Assembly (NCBI RefSeq): GCF_032062135.1
Contig: NC_092859.1
Span: 127,083,437 to 127,147,436, forward strand
Source of the DNA: Pyxicephalus adspersus
Lineage: Eukaryota; Chordata; Amphibia; Anura; Pyxicephalidae
Reading direction: 5' to 3'
DNA length: 64,000 nucleotides
A program made the translations under genes and the position numbers. Positions 32,601-43,792 of the stretch are shown here, piece after piece (the first letter of the stretch is position 1; each line of letters opens with the position of its first letter). The notes under the pieces were generated by a model. The model searched no databases and was not told the DNA's origin. It was given only the letters and a program-made list of their open reading frames with translations.

Positions 32601-35600
32601 TATACTTTGTGTACGATAGTTAAATAAGGGTAAGAGGAAATGACTTGGGTCATTGACATGCTATATAAAAGGGCAATGCAGATAAACAAAAAAGAAAACC
32701 TAAATGTTAAGAAGCATTCAAAACTATCAGATCCTATGCCAGAAATTACTGAGATAAGCATACCAATAAGGTAATGATAGGAAAAACATAATGATGCTGG
32801 CAATTAATAGATTTGGTATTGACTATCAGAAACATATTCAAACTTTCAGTGGGATTCGGAGTAAGAAAATGTGATGTCCACAGAGCCAAGGTCCACATGG
32901 ATTCATCAATTTGACATAAAGGATATATGGATGTATATCTAAACATTTGTAATTCCCTATTATCATTTACATAGGTCTCTAAATAAATGTAAATGTTCGG
33001 CCATTAGGTAAAATTGCTTTACTTCAAGATCAGAACTTGCCTTTTGTTTTTTTAATTCTGTGGCACAGTAGTTATTTGGAAGAGCGAGTGTAACAGCAAC
33101 ATTATATTTTACCTTAAAATGTATTTTTCAGGAAGTTGTGGAGCAGCTGACAGAAGATCTAGAGGAGAGGCAAGATCTTGTACTATCTCTCGAGGGGCTT
33201 ATGGATAAAATTACCAAAGAAAATCACCTGCTCAAGAAAAAACACACAGAACTAAAGGTAGAGTGTCTTCTGTTCTATATACAACCCCTAGTTGGTTTCC
33301 TGTATACATGGCGTACATTGCTCTTTGGTGTTACTGTAGAGTTTTGCTTATAAAATCTTTAACCACCTGGGCGTTACACTGATGTCTAGATTTCTGTACC
33401 AAAAGCGGTACACTGTTTTTCATGAATTTTTTTTTTAAACTGTAGACCTGTAACTTCCAGAAATATGTCCGAACAAGGGTCTAGTAGATATCATGAATAT
33501 AAAAAATGTTTGAAACACACAATCATGTAAAAAAAAAGTACACAAAAATCAGCTTAAACAAGAATACATAAATAAATGAAAAATACTGAAAATGCGATAA
33601 TTTGGTATACTGTATAGTAACATATTTTTCTAAAACACCTCCCTAGTGTCCAACAGTCCAACGTCACATACCTATAGACAAAACCACATAAATATATTTT
33701 GTATTATTTTGTATTGGATTGGATACAGTACTTTGTATTGAATCCAATACAAAATATTTGAATTTCCCGCTACGACCCCTATCGACGGGCGCACGCACGG
33801 ACATCATCAGGAATCGCCGAGGAACGCGAACGCTGGGTATTCTAATTCTTTCCAAACTTCTGTACTTCCATGCAAAAAGTGTTAAATTTTTTGCATGGAA
33901 ATTTATTTTAGATTGTAGGCTATAATTCACCGAATTACTCAATATTTACTTATAATTCACCTAATTAACGCATAACTCACCAAAATATGTCCAAAATTTT
34001 ATAAATTTAATAATAAAATTTTTTTTATAAAACATAAAAAAAAATCTTAAAAAAAAAAAAAAATAGTGTGTAATGTAATGTACAGTAGCTTATATAATAT
34101 ATATATATATAATACAATTATATATATATATTATATAAGGATTTCTTTGTATTGGACTCAATACAGCTTTTTTGTATTGAGTTCAATGCAAAGGAACTCA
34201 ATACAAAATTTTGAATTTCCCGCCCCGCCTCCCGCCTGCACCGACGCATGCAGCGGCGTCACCGGGAAAACCCCGGTGATCGCCACTGCACTCGCCGGAT
34301 GAAGAAAGAAGACAGAAGACATCTCCGGAGAAGCTGCGGGGAGAAGGTGAATATTTTTGTTTTTTCGATCGACGCTGGACAGAACGGATCATCGCAGCGG
34401 AGACCAGGTAAGTGATTGGGATTTAGCCAGTGAGAAAAGTTCGGGTTTATCGATTTTTGCAAAATCGATAAACCCGAACCAAGGTCGGGTTTACCGGCCA
34501 GGTGGTTAACAGCTTTGAATGTTACCTAAAATACAGATAGAGTGCTATATGTTACTTACTTTCTTAAACAGTAGTGTAACTACTGTTAGTGTAACTACCG
34601 GCCTATATGGCTTTTATGGGGTCCGTGGGTGGAAGGGGTCCCCATGAACTTTAGCTACACTTTTGAACTTCAGCATTATATATACAAATATAAAGTGTGT
34701 ATGTATTAAAAATGGTACTGCTTGTGTAGTCCTTTCTCAACCTGTGGAATGTGGAACCCAAGGGTTACTTCTGAGGCAGCCTGCACATTATGTTACGCAT
34801 TAACATGCATTGCATTACAGCACCATATTTATTTAATTTATTTAACCTCCTGTGCGGTTCATTTCTGTCCGATTTTATATGTCTAAAAGCGGTACATTGT
34901 TTTACATGGAAATTTATTTTACAGTATAATATAATAGTATAATAAAGTTTGAAACATTTTTGTCAAAATAATAAATTAAATACATTTGTAAAACATTTTT
35001 TAAAATAAATATTATACTCATACTAATATAATATACTGTAAAACAAATTTTCATGAAAAACAATGTACTGCTTTTACACATAAATCCACTGTATTGCATT
35101 CAATACAGTTATTTTGTATTGAATGCAATACAAATAGATTTGAATTTTTCCCGCCCCGCCCTGAACAGAACGTTCGCACGCACAAACGTCACTGGGAACT
35201 CTCCGGTGACTCATCGGGTGCAGAGGACACTGGCCGGAGGAAGAGAGAAGACGAGGATCGCGAAGGAGGATGCCGATGGATTAGGTAAGCGCTTTATTTA
35301 CTATTATTTTCAATTGGTTTACCTACCCCGAGTGCGACTTGGGGTTACCGCTTTCAGCATCTTTTTTCCACCCTGAGTCACACTCGGGATTACCGCTGGG
35401 GAAGTTAACAAACAATTGAACGTAACACCTCCAATATTTTTGTAGGAAAGTGCACCCCAACACCCAATATTGTGTTACTGTGTTATGGCAAGCTGCAGAC
35501 ATTAGAGTTGTGATACTTTAGTGTATTGAGAATTAGTGACATCGGTATATGTGTTGCAGTAATAGTTGTTATTACAAAGCATAGGTGTGTAGTTGTAATA

Positions 35601-38600
35601 AAAGGTAAACAAGCACTCCTGCCTGTTAAATACTATATTGAATTTTACAAACCTATGATTAAGTTTTTAAAAAAGCAGACAGGCTTACTAATCTTTAGTA
35701 TAAAGAATTACTTAAAAAGCAAATATTCTTCACTGAAAAAAAAACATACATTTCATATTGACCTTTACAAGCTATGGAGTTTCGTGCAAAAAAATATATG
35801 CTGTGTAAATATTAACAATAAAATTGAACACACTTCAATACACGTTAACATTCGCTGATAAGTGACGCTCCCTCAGTGGTCAAATAGTTCACCAGTTTCT
35901 GATCAGGAAAGTATAGTTGTCTAGAGCCACAAAAACTTGGGAAAATCTAAACACTTGTAGAAAAATTGGTTTTCAGCATCAGAATATTATGTAACACTAT
36001 GTTGGTTTTAGAAGAATGTATTACACGAGCATGGTCATGTAAATGCATTCTGTTTAGATTGAAATACATTATACCAATTTATGCAGTGTAATGTAACCAA
36101 GCTTTTACCTTAACATTCCTTTACTTCCTGCACATTTAGTGGTTTATGAAGCATAGAGATCAGATTCTTGCATGCATTTGTATATTTGAACTTGGCATCG
36201 TTTTACACAGGGCTAGAATGTGACTTAAGACAGGGGAGACCTCTGAGATGATTTGCTTTCTTAATATTTCACTCCTGTTGACCCCCTGTTGGGGGTAGCA
36301 CTGAATTATTTACAGTGCATCACGTGAAGAATTTATCAAGTGTTCTTAAAGTGGAGGCAACAATCTCACTTATGGCTGAGCACATATCATATTGGGACAT
36401 CTATATTGTATATAGGAGAGGAGAATACATCAAAATAAGATAATCCTAAAAACCACAACATCTTTCATTCAGATATTTCGTTTTTGGTTTTCAGTAAAGT
36501 TACCTTACTTTTTATGTGAACAGTAATATGCAGAATAGCACAGCAAAAAAAAAATAGTGTCATCTTTCTATTATTTTCTGTACGAGCAAAGACTTAAAGT
36601 GGACTTTTCCACTTAATAAAAAATGATTATAAAAGCTGCAATTTCTGGCCAGGTGTTCTAATACCTCCTGTATCACGGACCAAGAATGACCCTGTATGGA
36701 GTTCAGGTGTTCAGCTAATTGCAGCACAATAAGTCACACGATTATCTGCATGCTTGTTTAATGCGTGACTAAAACTACAGAAACCAAAAGATCAGCTTTA
36801 CATCCAGGCAATTAACATTCCTTAGAATAAATTTAGCTATAGTAGATATATACATAATTTCACAACTGCAGGTCCACTTTAAGAAATGGGCAGTGTTAAT
36901 TGGTTTAAAATATTTGAACTTATTTCAAAACCTAATAAACAGTTCCAAACTTTAATGTTTTGTTCATGCAGACTTCAGCCTGTATAATAGTGTGCTTGTG
37001 CACAGGAAACATTTGTAAAGCCTTTGGCAAGCTTTGAGTACCTTTGCTGAAGCTTTTTAGACGCCATTCCACTCCAGTTAGGAAAAGTTAAAAACCTTTC
37101 CTAATGGCAGCATTAAACAAGCTGCTATCAGGCTTCAGTGCTTCTGTAAATATGTGGAAAGCATGCTGAGGTCTGTTAGCTACTACTTTAAAATGACAGT
37201 AAGCTCTTGGCATTAAGATTTTTGTTTAAAATCCACATCCGGGGACTTAAGTTTCCTTAAGAGGCTTTGCAGACCTTTGCTTTCTGGTAAGGTACATCAG
37301 TGTGCATTGCAACACCTCAGTGCATAAACCTTTTGCATTGCATAGTAATGTCTGCGCTGTACCAGGCCATATAGCTCTGAAAAACAGATTCAACAAAGCT
37401 GCTTGCCAAAAGCTTTAGAAATTATTTAAAAAAAAACTTTCTCTACACATTGCATTTTAACAAGGGAAAACCTAAAAAAAGGTCTAACAGTTTTCATAGT
37501 GTTTTATATAGTGTAGGGCCTAAAACTTTTGTGGTTAGATGGTTAATATAGGTAGATTCCTCATAACAAGAATACTAGTCATAGGCATAGTACATTATGT
37601 ACAACTGGATCCAAAAACAAACGTACACAAAGTGTATTTTTCTTTATATATTGCAGTTAGAGGCGGATGACCTGGCAACTAGCTTAAAAACAACAGAAGT
37701 GCAAAATAGGAATCTTGTTGTGGAAAACCAGCACCTTAGGGAGTCATTAGAAAAAGAAGAACATGCTTTATCGTCTCTTAAAGAAGAACTTAGGAAATTG
37801 AGAGAGCAGATTAGAAACCTAGAAGAAAAAGGAAGGCGTGAGACAATACAGTCAGAAAACCAGAAGCTAAAAGAACACTTAAAAGAGGAGCGGCAAAAGA
37901 TCCGGAGTTTCCGAACTCAGAAGGAAGCGCTACTAACAGAAGCCCAAGTTCTCAGGAAAGAACTTGACAACGAGAGGCAAATTACAGATTCTCTGAAGGT
38001 GGAGCTGGAGGAGATATATAATAGGAGAACCTCTGGTGTCCCTTATGATGCTGTCAGGAACAACCAAGAAATTGAACATTTAAAGAATCGCTTTTCTGAA
38101 TTAGAAAAAAAACTAACTTTTGAACAACAAAGGTCAGATTTATGGGAACGGCTTTACATTGAAGCCAAGGAAGAAAATGAAAAACAAGATGGCAAAAATC
38201 CACACATTCATCAGGAATCAGAAAATTCTAATGACGGTAAATCAACAAGTAAACAAAAAAAGAGAAATAAAGCTACATTTTTCAACTCGGTCAAAGACAC
38301 TTTTGATGCAGTGAAAAACTCGACCAAAGAATTTGTGAGGCATCATAAGGAAAAAATCAAACAGGCAAAAGAAGCTGTGAAGGAGAATTTGAAGAAATTT
38401 TCTGATTCGGTGAAAACAACATTCCGGCACTTTAAAGACTCAACCAGAAACATGTTTGACAAAAACCGCTACAGAAAACATGCAGACAGAAGAAGGGAGG
38501 AAACCAAAGAAGCACACACTGTACGTCGAGAGTTCAGGCCTGGCTTTGAGAAAAACCTTCCCAACAAAGCTACAGCCACTGAGCACACGTATAAACACCC

Positions 38601-41600
38601 ACAAGGTGCTCATAAAACTGAGGACTTTGAAGATGCAGCCACTCAGCCTTTAAATGATAGAGAAACAACCAAAAGCCACCATCAAAAGGGTTGTTCTGAT
38701 GTTTTTGAATGTGCTCACCAAGAATCTATTGGCCTCTTTAACAAGATGCTGGACCCTGTGAGAGTAGAAGAATTCCATGATTTAATGCAAGTCTATTTAC
38801 AAGAGCAAGTGGATAATTTTCGACACTGGAAAGAACTGGAACAGTTCATTAGTAAATTTTTTCATAATGGTGTTTTTATTCATGATCAGATGCTTTTTAC
38901 TGATTTTGTAAATGATGTTGAAGATTACCTTGAGGATATGAAGGAATATCAAACTAACACTGGTGGAATATTTGAGGACCTCGATGAATTTGTTTACAGA
39001 CATTTCTTTGGAATTGCTTATTCCACACCATATGGACCAAGGTTAGTTTATGCTTTAAAATATCAACATATTGGAGCTGTCACAGGTTTTAGTAAACAAG
39101 CTTTGATCAGTTCTCATTATTAGTACTTCTGTTTTCAGTAGTTTACTTATCCAAATAGTAGTCCAGGTTCTTTCAAACCATGCTGTGTAATAAGGGCCAT
39201 AGCTTTCTAGGCCTCATTCACAGATCCATTGTTTAAGGTGTCTTAGAGGTCATTGGGAATCAGCTTCATTAGATAGGTGGTCAGTGATTCAGAGCACAGA
39301 TGGGTTTAGGGGACCCTGAACTACAGGCAGAAATATTTTGGAATACATTACATATTCAGTTACCTAAAGTAGGTCAATGTGTAAACGTTATACTGTAATG
39401 AAGGTTTATTTGAGGTTATCTGTAAAATGATATCAAGGTAGAGAGTAATGATTACACAGCTCAACAAAAAATGTTTTTCACTTGCCAAGGATTTTTCAAT
39501 ATATTTAGTGTATTTCAGGTCTGCTGAATCCAGATATGACATCAGTTTCATTGAATTGGCTCTAGTTCTTGTGATACAGGAATAGGAATAGATGATTTTA
39601 CCAACAACAAATGTTAACACAGCATAATATTATCAATCTTTATTTACACTGATGTTTTGCATTTTATATAATAAATGTAGCATTATTTTCATAAAACTTT
39701 AATTTCCCTTCTTTTTATTCTTACATTTTCTTTTTTACAGAAATATGAGTTCTTCAAGAATTTGTTTAAATGACCCTAATGTATTTTGCTACATTTCTGG
39801 TGAATATTCTTAGCAAAAACAGAGAAGAAACATTACAGAATTTGTGAAACAAGCATATCTTGCATATTTTGATATTAAACTGGGGGACCAAGATAAGTAT
39901 TGGGCTCCCCATATGGTATGCAAAACTTGTGTAGAGTGTCTACGTCAGTGGAAAAATGGAAAACTGAAAATATTGAAGTTTGGTGTACCTATGGCATAGC
40001 GAGAGCCCAAAAATCATCATATTGATTGTTATTTTTGTGCTGTAAATGTAAAAAGTTACAAGAAAAACAAATGGGAGTACTCTGATTTGGAATCAGCAAG
40101 ACGACCTGTCCCGCATGGTGCTGATGTTCCCATACCAGTGTTCAGTACACTCCCTGATATTCCTGTATCTGACTTGGAGGATATACAGGGTTTGGAGTGT
40201 AATCCAGGAGTTAGCAGTGGAAGTGAATATGAAGGAAGTGTTTCATCAAACCAGCAGTTCTCCCAAGAAGAGCTCAATGATTTATTACGGGACCTAAGTC
40301 TGTCAAAAAAAGCATCTAAACTTTTAGCTTCCAGGCTAAAAGAAAAAAACTGTCTGAGACCGGAAGTTGAAATATTAGTTTATAAGACAAAAGAGGTGAC
40401 ACTCGTACCATATTTTAGTGAAGATGGAGCCTTCGTATACTGTTGTAACATCCCTGGACTACTATACTAGCCCATATGGTAATACCAGAATACCGAGCAG
40501 AAGACTGGCGGCTTTTCATAGACCGTTCCACTCGAAGTTTGAAATCTGTTTTACTGCATAATGGCAACTGCTATGCATAAATTCCAATTGGTCACTCAAC
40601 AAAACTTAAGAATAAGAAAATATCAAAATGGTCTTAGAAAAGCTTTGCTGTTATGAACACCAATGGTCCATATGTGTTGATTTAAAATGGTGAACTTCCT
40701 ACTTGGACAGCAAAGTGGATACACAAAGTACCCATGTTTCATCTGCTTGTGGGATAGTAGAGCAAAGCAGGATCACTGGAAAAAAGTGACATGGCCTCCA
40801 AGGGAAAACATGAAAAAAGGTTCAGCGAAATTATTACCGAGCCAATGGTTGACAAAGAAAAAATCATTCTTCCTCCACTACACATAAAGTTGGGATTAAT
40901 GAAACAATTCGGTAAAGCTCCGAACAAGGACGATGATTGCTTCAAATACATTTGTAGATTCTTCCCTGAAGTACTGAAAATTAAAAAGCAGGAACCTTTG
41001 ATGGACCCCAGATTTGGAAACTGATGCTTCAAATTTCACAAGTTACATGACTGATACTGAAGCTTCTGCCTGGCACAGCTATGTCATGGTTGTCAAGAAG
41101 TTCTTGGGTAACCATAAAGCACAAAATGATGAAGAACTGGTACAAAACTTGCTCTTAAACTTTAAAAATGTAGGTGCTACTATGAGCATAAAGGTACACT
41201 ATCTCCATAGCCATTTGCAAAAATTTCCAGAAAACCTTGGTGATTTCAGTGAGGAACAAGGGGACAGGTTCCATCAAGATATAAAGGTGATGGAAGAAAG
41301 GTATCAGGGCGGATGGGATAGACACATGATGGCTGACTACTGCTGGAGCCTTCAACGTGATTGTCCTGATCATCAGCATAAAAGGAAATCATACAGAGTT
41401 TTTCAATGACTTCTTTGTGATTAGTTCTGTAAATATATAGAATATATTGACATAAAGTATTTACAAAAATTTGTATATATAGGCATATCTAGTTTAACTT
41501 TGCTTAATTTTTCATGTTTCATTAGTTTTTTATGAGGTTATTATTGAGGTCATTATTTCAAAAACTAGAGCCAATCTAGCAAAACCAAAACCATATTTGG

Positions 41601-42989
41601 AATCTGTGCATCAAACATAACCTAAAATGACTTTAATCTGTTTGGCAAGAAAATGTTTGTTGACCAGTGTTATTATTATAAATACAGTATTTATAAAGCT
41701 CCAAGATATTAGGCAGTGCTGTACATTAATAGGGGTGACAGTCCTGACAGTGACAGTAAGATACAAACAATGACGCAGAAGGAGGAGAGGACCCTGCCCC
41801 GTAAAGCTTAAAATATAGGAGGTGGGAGATAGTTGCACACAAGAGGTGGGGGGATAATTTTTTTTTTTGGATTAGGAATTGTATTACGAAATATAAAACT
41901 TTAACTGTGCCCAAACTAATCCATAGCTGCAGTTCCCGTCTTCAGCACCCTGTACGCATTCTGCCTCCATGACCTAAATATTTGTATAACCAAATCAGAA
42001 TGAGTACAGCAGTGACAACCTGGTTTCAAAATGTCTGCACATTTCCAGGTATTTTTTTTATGTAATACTGTATACATGTCAAAGTTTCTCACACTTAAAT
42101 TTTTTTAAGTTACCAAATGGTGCATGGCCATAAAACAGAACTCCAGGTAACCAGAGAATAATATAGTAGATTTGGGAACAGCTAAATAAATTGTAATTGT
42201 GTCCAGCCATTGTAATGATTTCCACCCTTCTGCCACACTGTATAGCCAGGAAATCAACTGTTTTATCTCTTTGTTCCGCTAGGGGGCTGTTCTCACTATT
42301 CGTGATGTGTTGTAGTTTGGGCAATACAACATTCCTAAAAATGCAGGGATATCTACCTGCTCATAGAATGCTCTGTCTGCAGTTCTTTTTGTTGCAATGC
42401 AGTGTGCTTTAAAAAAGGGAGACCGAAGAAGGAAATAACTCTGGAAGATGCAAAACCAAACCAAAAAATATTGCCTACCTGCCTGTGCTTTAGGTTACAG
42501 GACTGTAAAAAACAAGAATCCCAGATAATGGTACTTTTAACGGATTCTTAGGAGGAGGTTGTGGTCCACTGTGCTGTGTTAATAATGTGTGAACAAGCAC
42601 ACAAACACAGCACAGGTATGCATCCTCGCATACTGCCATGCAGGTGCACTGGGTGCCAATTATAATATAGGCATCATTTTGCACTTATTGTTCTTGTCAC
42701 CATTGTGTTTGAATGGGTTGTAATTCTCCGTTACTATGCCAAATAACATAACTGTAGCCTGCACAGATTTCTTTTGTCATGTATGAGTGCTTACCCATAA
42801 TTTTATTTATTATTGTCTTTTAGGAAACCTGAAAAAATACCTCCATACAAAGAAAGAAAACAGGGAGAGAAGCATCAACCTCGATATAAAAGGGAAGGTA
42901 AATGGCAAAAGCATGGGCGTGCCAATGGAAGACACATGGCCAATGTTGAAATAGAATTGGGGCAGTTGCCCTTTGATCCAAAATATTAA
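20575..42989 (+). CDS. CCPG1: CCPG1, ER-phagy receptor (nine coding exons)
   Basis: CCPG1 is a single-pass ER membrane protein that targets ER for autophagy; its cytosolic N-terminus binds ATG8 proteins and FIP200. Coding exons: 20575-20634, 23290-23401, 23487-23554, 26476-26737, 29165-29413, 30175-30296, 33132-33257, 37657-39041, 42824-42989. They join in frame to 849 residues (human is about 757). Visible parts: LIR core WTII at 14-17; FIP200 motifs SDIETL (22-27) and SDIVTL (119-124); an Arg-rich stretch near 192-198; a membrane segment about 233-250; coiled coil about 253-470; a basic amphipathic region near 545-600; and a conserved C-terminus. The introns carry two unusual transposons and many MITEs. 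Transcription probably starts near 10.6 kb. Splice choices are read by eye. Confidence 0.92.
20635..23289. other. CCPG1 intron, GC-AG type
   Basis: It begins GCAAGT and ends TGTCTTTAG. A dispersed repeat starts at about 20932 (ACAGGTAGTCCCCGGGTTAC...) and runs to about 21015. A degraded Tc1/mariner-like MITE may occupy about 21415-21740 (GGTCAGGTGACAGGCTTGGCC). An A-run lies at 21126. No other exon is seen. Confidence 0.55.
20932..21015. repeat. Dispersed DNA-transposon terminus (unclassified)
   Basis: ACAGGTAGTCCCCGGGTTAC, then GGGACTGTAGGTTTGTTCCT and AAGTTGAATTTGTTTGTAAG, is a repeat motif I recognise from vertebrate genomes, but I cannot name its family with certainty. Confidence 0.4.
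23290..23401 (+). CDS. CCPG1: CCPG1 coding exon 2 (first FIP200-binding motif)
   Basis: [14 protein letters not shown] and what follows, residues 21-58. S22-D23-I24-x-x-L27 matches the first FIP200-interacting region described for human CCPG1. Ends in phase 1 at AG|GTAATA. Confidence 0.9.
23487..23554 (+). CDS. CCPG1: CCPG1 coding exon 3
   Basis: Short acidic exon, [19 protein letters not shown] then LPGE (to residue 80). Acceptor GTATAG, donor GAG|GTATGT; phase 1 in, phase 0 out. The short 85-base intron before it also supports the model. Confidence 0.85.
23555..26475. other. CCPG1 intron
   Basis: AT-rich. It contains a (TA)n run at 24058-24079, an L2-type tail remnant at about 24147-24190 ((ATT)n, then GTTTATATAGCGC), a C-run at 24300 and a short repeat piece near 25790 (GAAGCCGCACGGCAAAATGCG). 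No additional exon was recognised. Confidence 0.5.
26476..26737 (+). CDS. CCPG1: CCPG1 coding exon 4 (second FIP200-binding motif)
   Basis: Residues 81-168, acidic. S119-D120-I121-V-T-L124 then DPPK matches the second FIP200-interacting motif of human CCPG1. [13 protein letters not shown] near the end is also conserved. Ends in phase 1 at ACT G|GTAAGA; the open frame beyond is intron. Confidence 0.92.
26738..29164. other. CCPG1 intron
   Basis: No repeat family was identified with confidence. A small acceptor-like site at 27203-27209 (TACAAATAG) followed by GGGTCCAGTGGAGAAGTGAGT could mark a tiny cryptic exon, but nothing in the family requires it. Confidence 0.45.
29165..29413 (+). CDS. CCPG1: CCPG1 coding exon 5 (transmembrane segment)
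   Basis: Residues 168-251. Acidic Ser-rich start, then LRRRRSKR, then the hydrophobic span [19 protein letters not shown], which matches the human membrane segment nearly exactly. The side after it should be in the ER lumen. Acceptor CAACAG, donor TATG|GTAAAT. Confidence 0.92.
30175..30296 (+). CDS. CCPG1: CCPG1 coding exon 6
   Basis: Luminal coiled-coil start: [33 protein letters not shown] and TEEQK. Acceptor TTTTAAAG, donor AAA|GTGAGT. A transposon begins only about 31 bp into the following intron. Confidence 0.88.
30328..32567 (+). mobile_element. Unclassified DNA transposon, copy 1
   Basis: A 2.2 kb element in CCPG1, sense to the gene. The termini AACACTGGGGAAC (30328) and GTTCCCCAGTGTT (ending 32567) are inverted repeats; weaker pairing runs inward for over 100 bp (TGATTCTGAAA... 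against TGAATCCAGAAATG). A broken frame from about 30604 to 32271 encodes: a Cys cluster (CCICG, then [14 protein letters not shown]-like in spacing); [15 protein letters not shown] with CYFC; LFID; CVGLKM (Asp expected from copy 2); YSCYLC; and near the end [20 protein letters not shown] then [12 protein letters not shown]. Frameshifts and stops make it inactive. LFID, CVDLKM and the Glu of EQGE look like a DDE set; this is inference. Confidence 0.7.
33132..33257 (+). CDS. CCPG1: CCPG1 coding exon 7 (coiled coil)
   Basis: 42 codons, phase 0 at both ends: [20 protein letters not shown], then [20 protein letters not shown] and LK. Heptad-like pattern rich in Leu, Glu and Lys. Acceptor TTTTTCAG, donor AAG|GTAGAG. 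Confidence 0.88.
33363..34506 (+). mobile_element. TTAA-flanked element, 1.1 kb
   Basis: Between TTAA at 33359-33362 and TTAA at 34507-34510. The ends CCACCTGGGCGTTAC and CCGGCCAGGTGG are inverted repeats. Inside are AAAAGCGGTACAC near the left end, an (AT)n run at 34095-34135, GTATTG...CAATAC palindromes near 33715-33760 and 34150-34205, and a GC-rich block after TTTCCCGCCCCGCC. The family also occurs at 9635 and 34846. No transposase is seen. Confidence 0.75.
34846..35404 (+). mobile_element. TTAA-flanked element, 0.56 kb
   Basis: Between TTAA at 34842-34845 and 35405-35408. Starts CCTCCTGTGCGGTTC, ends ACCGCTGGGGAAG. Shares with the neighbour at 33363 the AAAAGCGGTACA motif, paired GTATTG...CAATAC palindromes (35090-35135), TTTCCCGCCCCGCC and CACTCGGGATTACC. 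Same orientation as its neighbour, 335 bp away. Confidence 0.72.
35409..36593. other. CCPG1 intron sequence
   Basis: AT-rich with no recognised exon or repeat. A long open frame at 35526-35858 has low-complexity Lys/Ile composition and no family resemblance. Confidence 0.45.
36598..36878. mobile_element. TTAA-flanked MITE
   Basis: Between TTAA at 36594-36597 and 36879-36882. Ends AGTGGACTTTTCC and GCAGGTCCACTT are inverted repeats (AAGTGGACC/TY). Non-coding interior. Confidence 0.7.
37657..39041 (+). CDS. CCPG1: CCPG1 large exon 8 (coiled coil and luminal domain)
   Basis: 1385-nt exon, residues 334-795. The first ~140 residues are coiled coil ([35 protein letters not shown], then [13 protein letters not shown] as in human). 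Next comes a basic amphipathic block highly conserved in human ([20 protein letters not shown]). A variable His/Lys-rich stretch follows. The end folds into a conserved domain with [39 protein letters not shown] and FVYRHFFG. Acceptor TATTGCAG; the donor CCAAG|GTTAGT is chosen because the next exon restores the conserved tail. The open frame past it is intron. Confidence 0.93.
39453..41671 (+). mobile_element. Unclassified DNA transposon, copy 2
   Basis: Second, diverged member of the family at 30328-32567, also sense to CCPG1 and in its last intron. The terminal inverted repeats are about 130 bp long: TTACACAGCTCAACAAAAAA at the left against ATAACACTGGTCAACAAAC at the right on the complement, with TTGCCAA and ATTGGCTCTAGTT further in. 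The broken frame from 39744 to 41409 keeps [89 protein letters not shown] and [20 protein letters not shown]. At least four stops or shifts inactivate it. Confidence 0.72.
41672..41855 (-). mobile_element. L2-like LINE 3' tail
   Basis: Begins at the right end of transposon copy 2 with (ATT)n, then a degraded ...GCTCCAAGATATTAGGCAGTG, TGTACATTAATAGGGGTGAC and GGAGGAGAGGACCCTGCCCC. This is the tail block also present at 48590 and 53227. Confidence 0.65.
41856..42823. other. CCPG1 last-intron sequence
   Basis: No exon recognised. Ends in a good polypyrimidine tract and TCTTTTAG before the last coding exon. Confidence 0.45.
42824..42989 (+). CDS. CCPG1: CCPG1 terminal coding exon
   Basis: Completes an Arg codon, then [18 protein letters not shown] and, at the end, [20 protein letters not shown] and [13 protein letters not shown], then TAA. 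The tail is nearly the same as the human C-terminus, which fixes the acceptor at 42823 and the donor of the previous exon. Confidence 0.93.
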
Positions 42990-43772
42990 ATAGCATGAAT
43001 CACTTTTAATCATATAGTTTAGCCCTAGAGCCAGGATATGCAGTCGGTTACTCTTAATCTCTCTTGCCTCTTAAAGCTTAAAAAAACTGCAGGGGGACTT
43101 TCAAAGAAAGGCACAGTGACGGGCAGGTCCTTACGGAGCTATAATAATCTGCAAATTTGTGATTCTTGTGCCATCATGTGATCAGAGTACATTCTAAACA
43201 TGTGTGGGCTAACACTGACCTCTAGATGAGAATTCACACACTTGTCATCTATTTAACAGTCTATTTTAGATTTACCAAAACTATGTTGTGTAAAGGTCTG
43301 CTTATACAAGCCATTCATTTTATATCCAATCAATCAGGTTGGCCATTCCACTACAGAGTTATTGGTAAAGCTAAAAGAAACTTTCATTTGATCTTAGCCC
43401 ACTTCAGACTCCGCACTGACTGTCCTTGTGCCTTTATTTCTAAATTACCCCCACGGGCCTGTTATCCTGGCTCTACCTGGCTGGTGCTCTCTCTTGTGAA
43501 ATCTGTTTAAGCTTTGCTATATTTTTATTTAGTAATGAACAGATTACTTTTGGTTGCTTGCATGATTCCATGACATTTCTGATCCTCGAATCACAAGTAA
43601 TTGTCTCTAATGTGTTGCTGTGCTAATAGATGTGCAGTGTTAAGTTTGTTTTCCTAATAACAGAATTTGCGCTGTTAATTTGTAATGTTCTTTCCTATTT
43701 GATTTTTTGCGGTTCAAAAAAAAGTTGGTTCTCGGTGTTGGCAAGAAAAAAAAAGACACTGAATTTAAAAAA

Positions 43773-43778
43773 AATAAA
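43773..43778 (+). terminator. CCPG1: CCPG1 polyadenylation signal
   Basis: AATAAA about 780 nt after the stop, the clearest plus-strand hexamer there. The T-rich sequence just downstream is part of the opposed PIGB signal. Confidence 0.5.
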
Positions 43779-43786
43779 AAATAACC

Positions 43787-43792
43787 TTTATT
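43787..43792 (-). terminator. PIGB: PIGB polyadenylation signal
   Basis: AATAAA on the minus strand, about 250 nt after the PIGB stop. It lies nine bases from the plus-strand CCPG1 signal, so the convergent transcripts probably overlap slightly. Confidence 0.55.

Noticed and set aside
39042..39123. Extension of CCPG1 exon 8 to a stop at 39123
   Set aside because: The conserved C-terminus is in the exon at 42824-42989 and joins in frame from the donor at 39041. The extension could at most be a rare retained-intron end.
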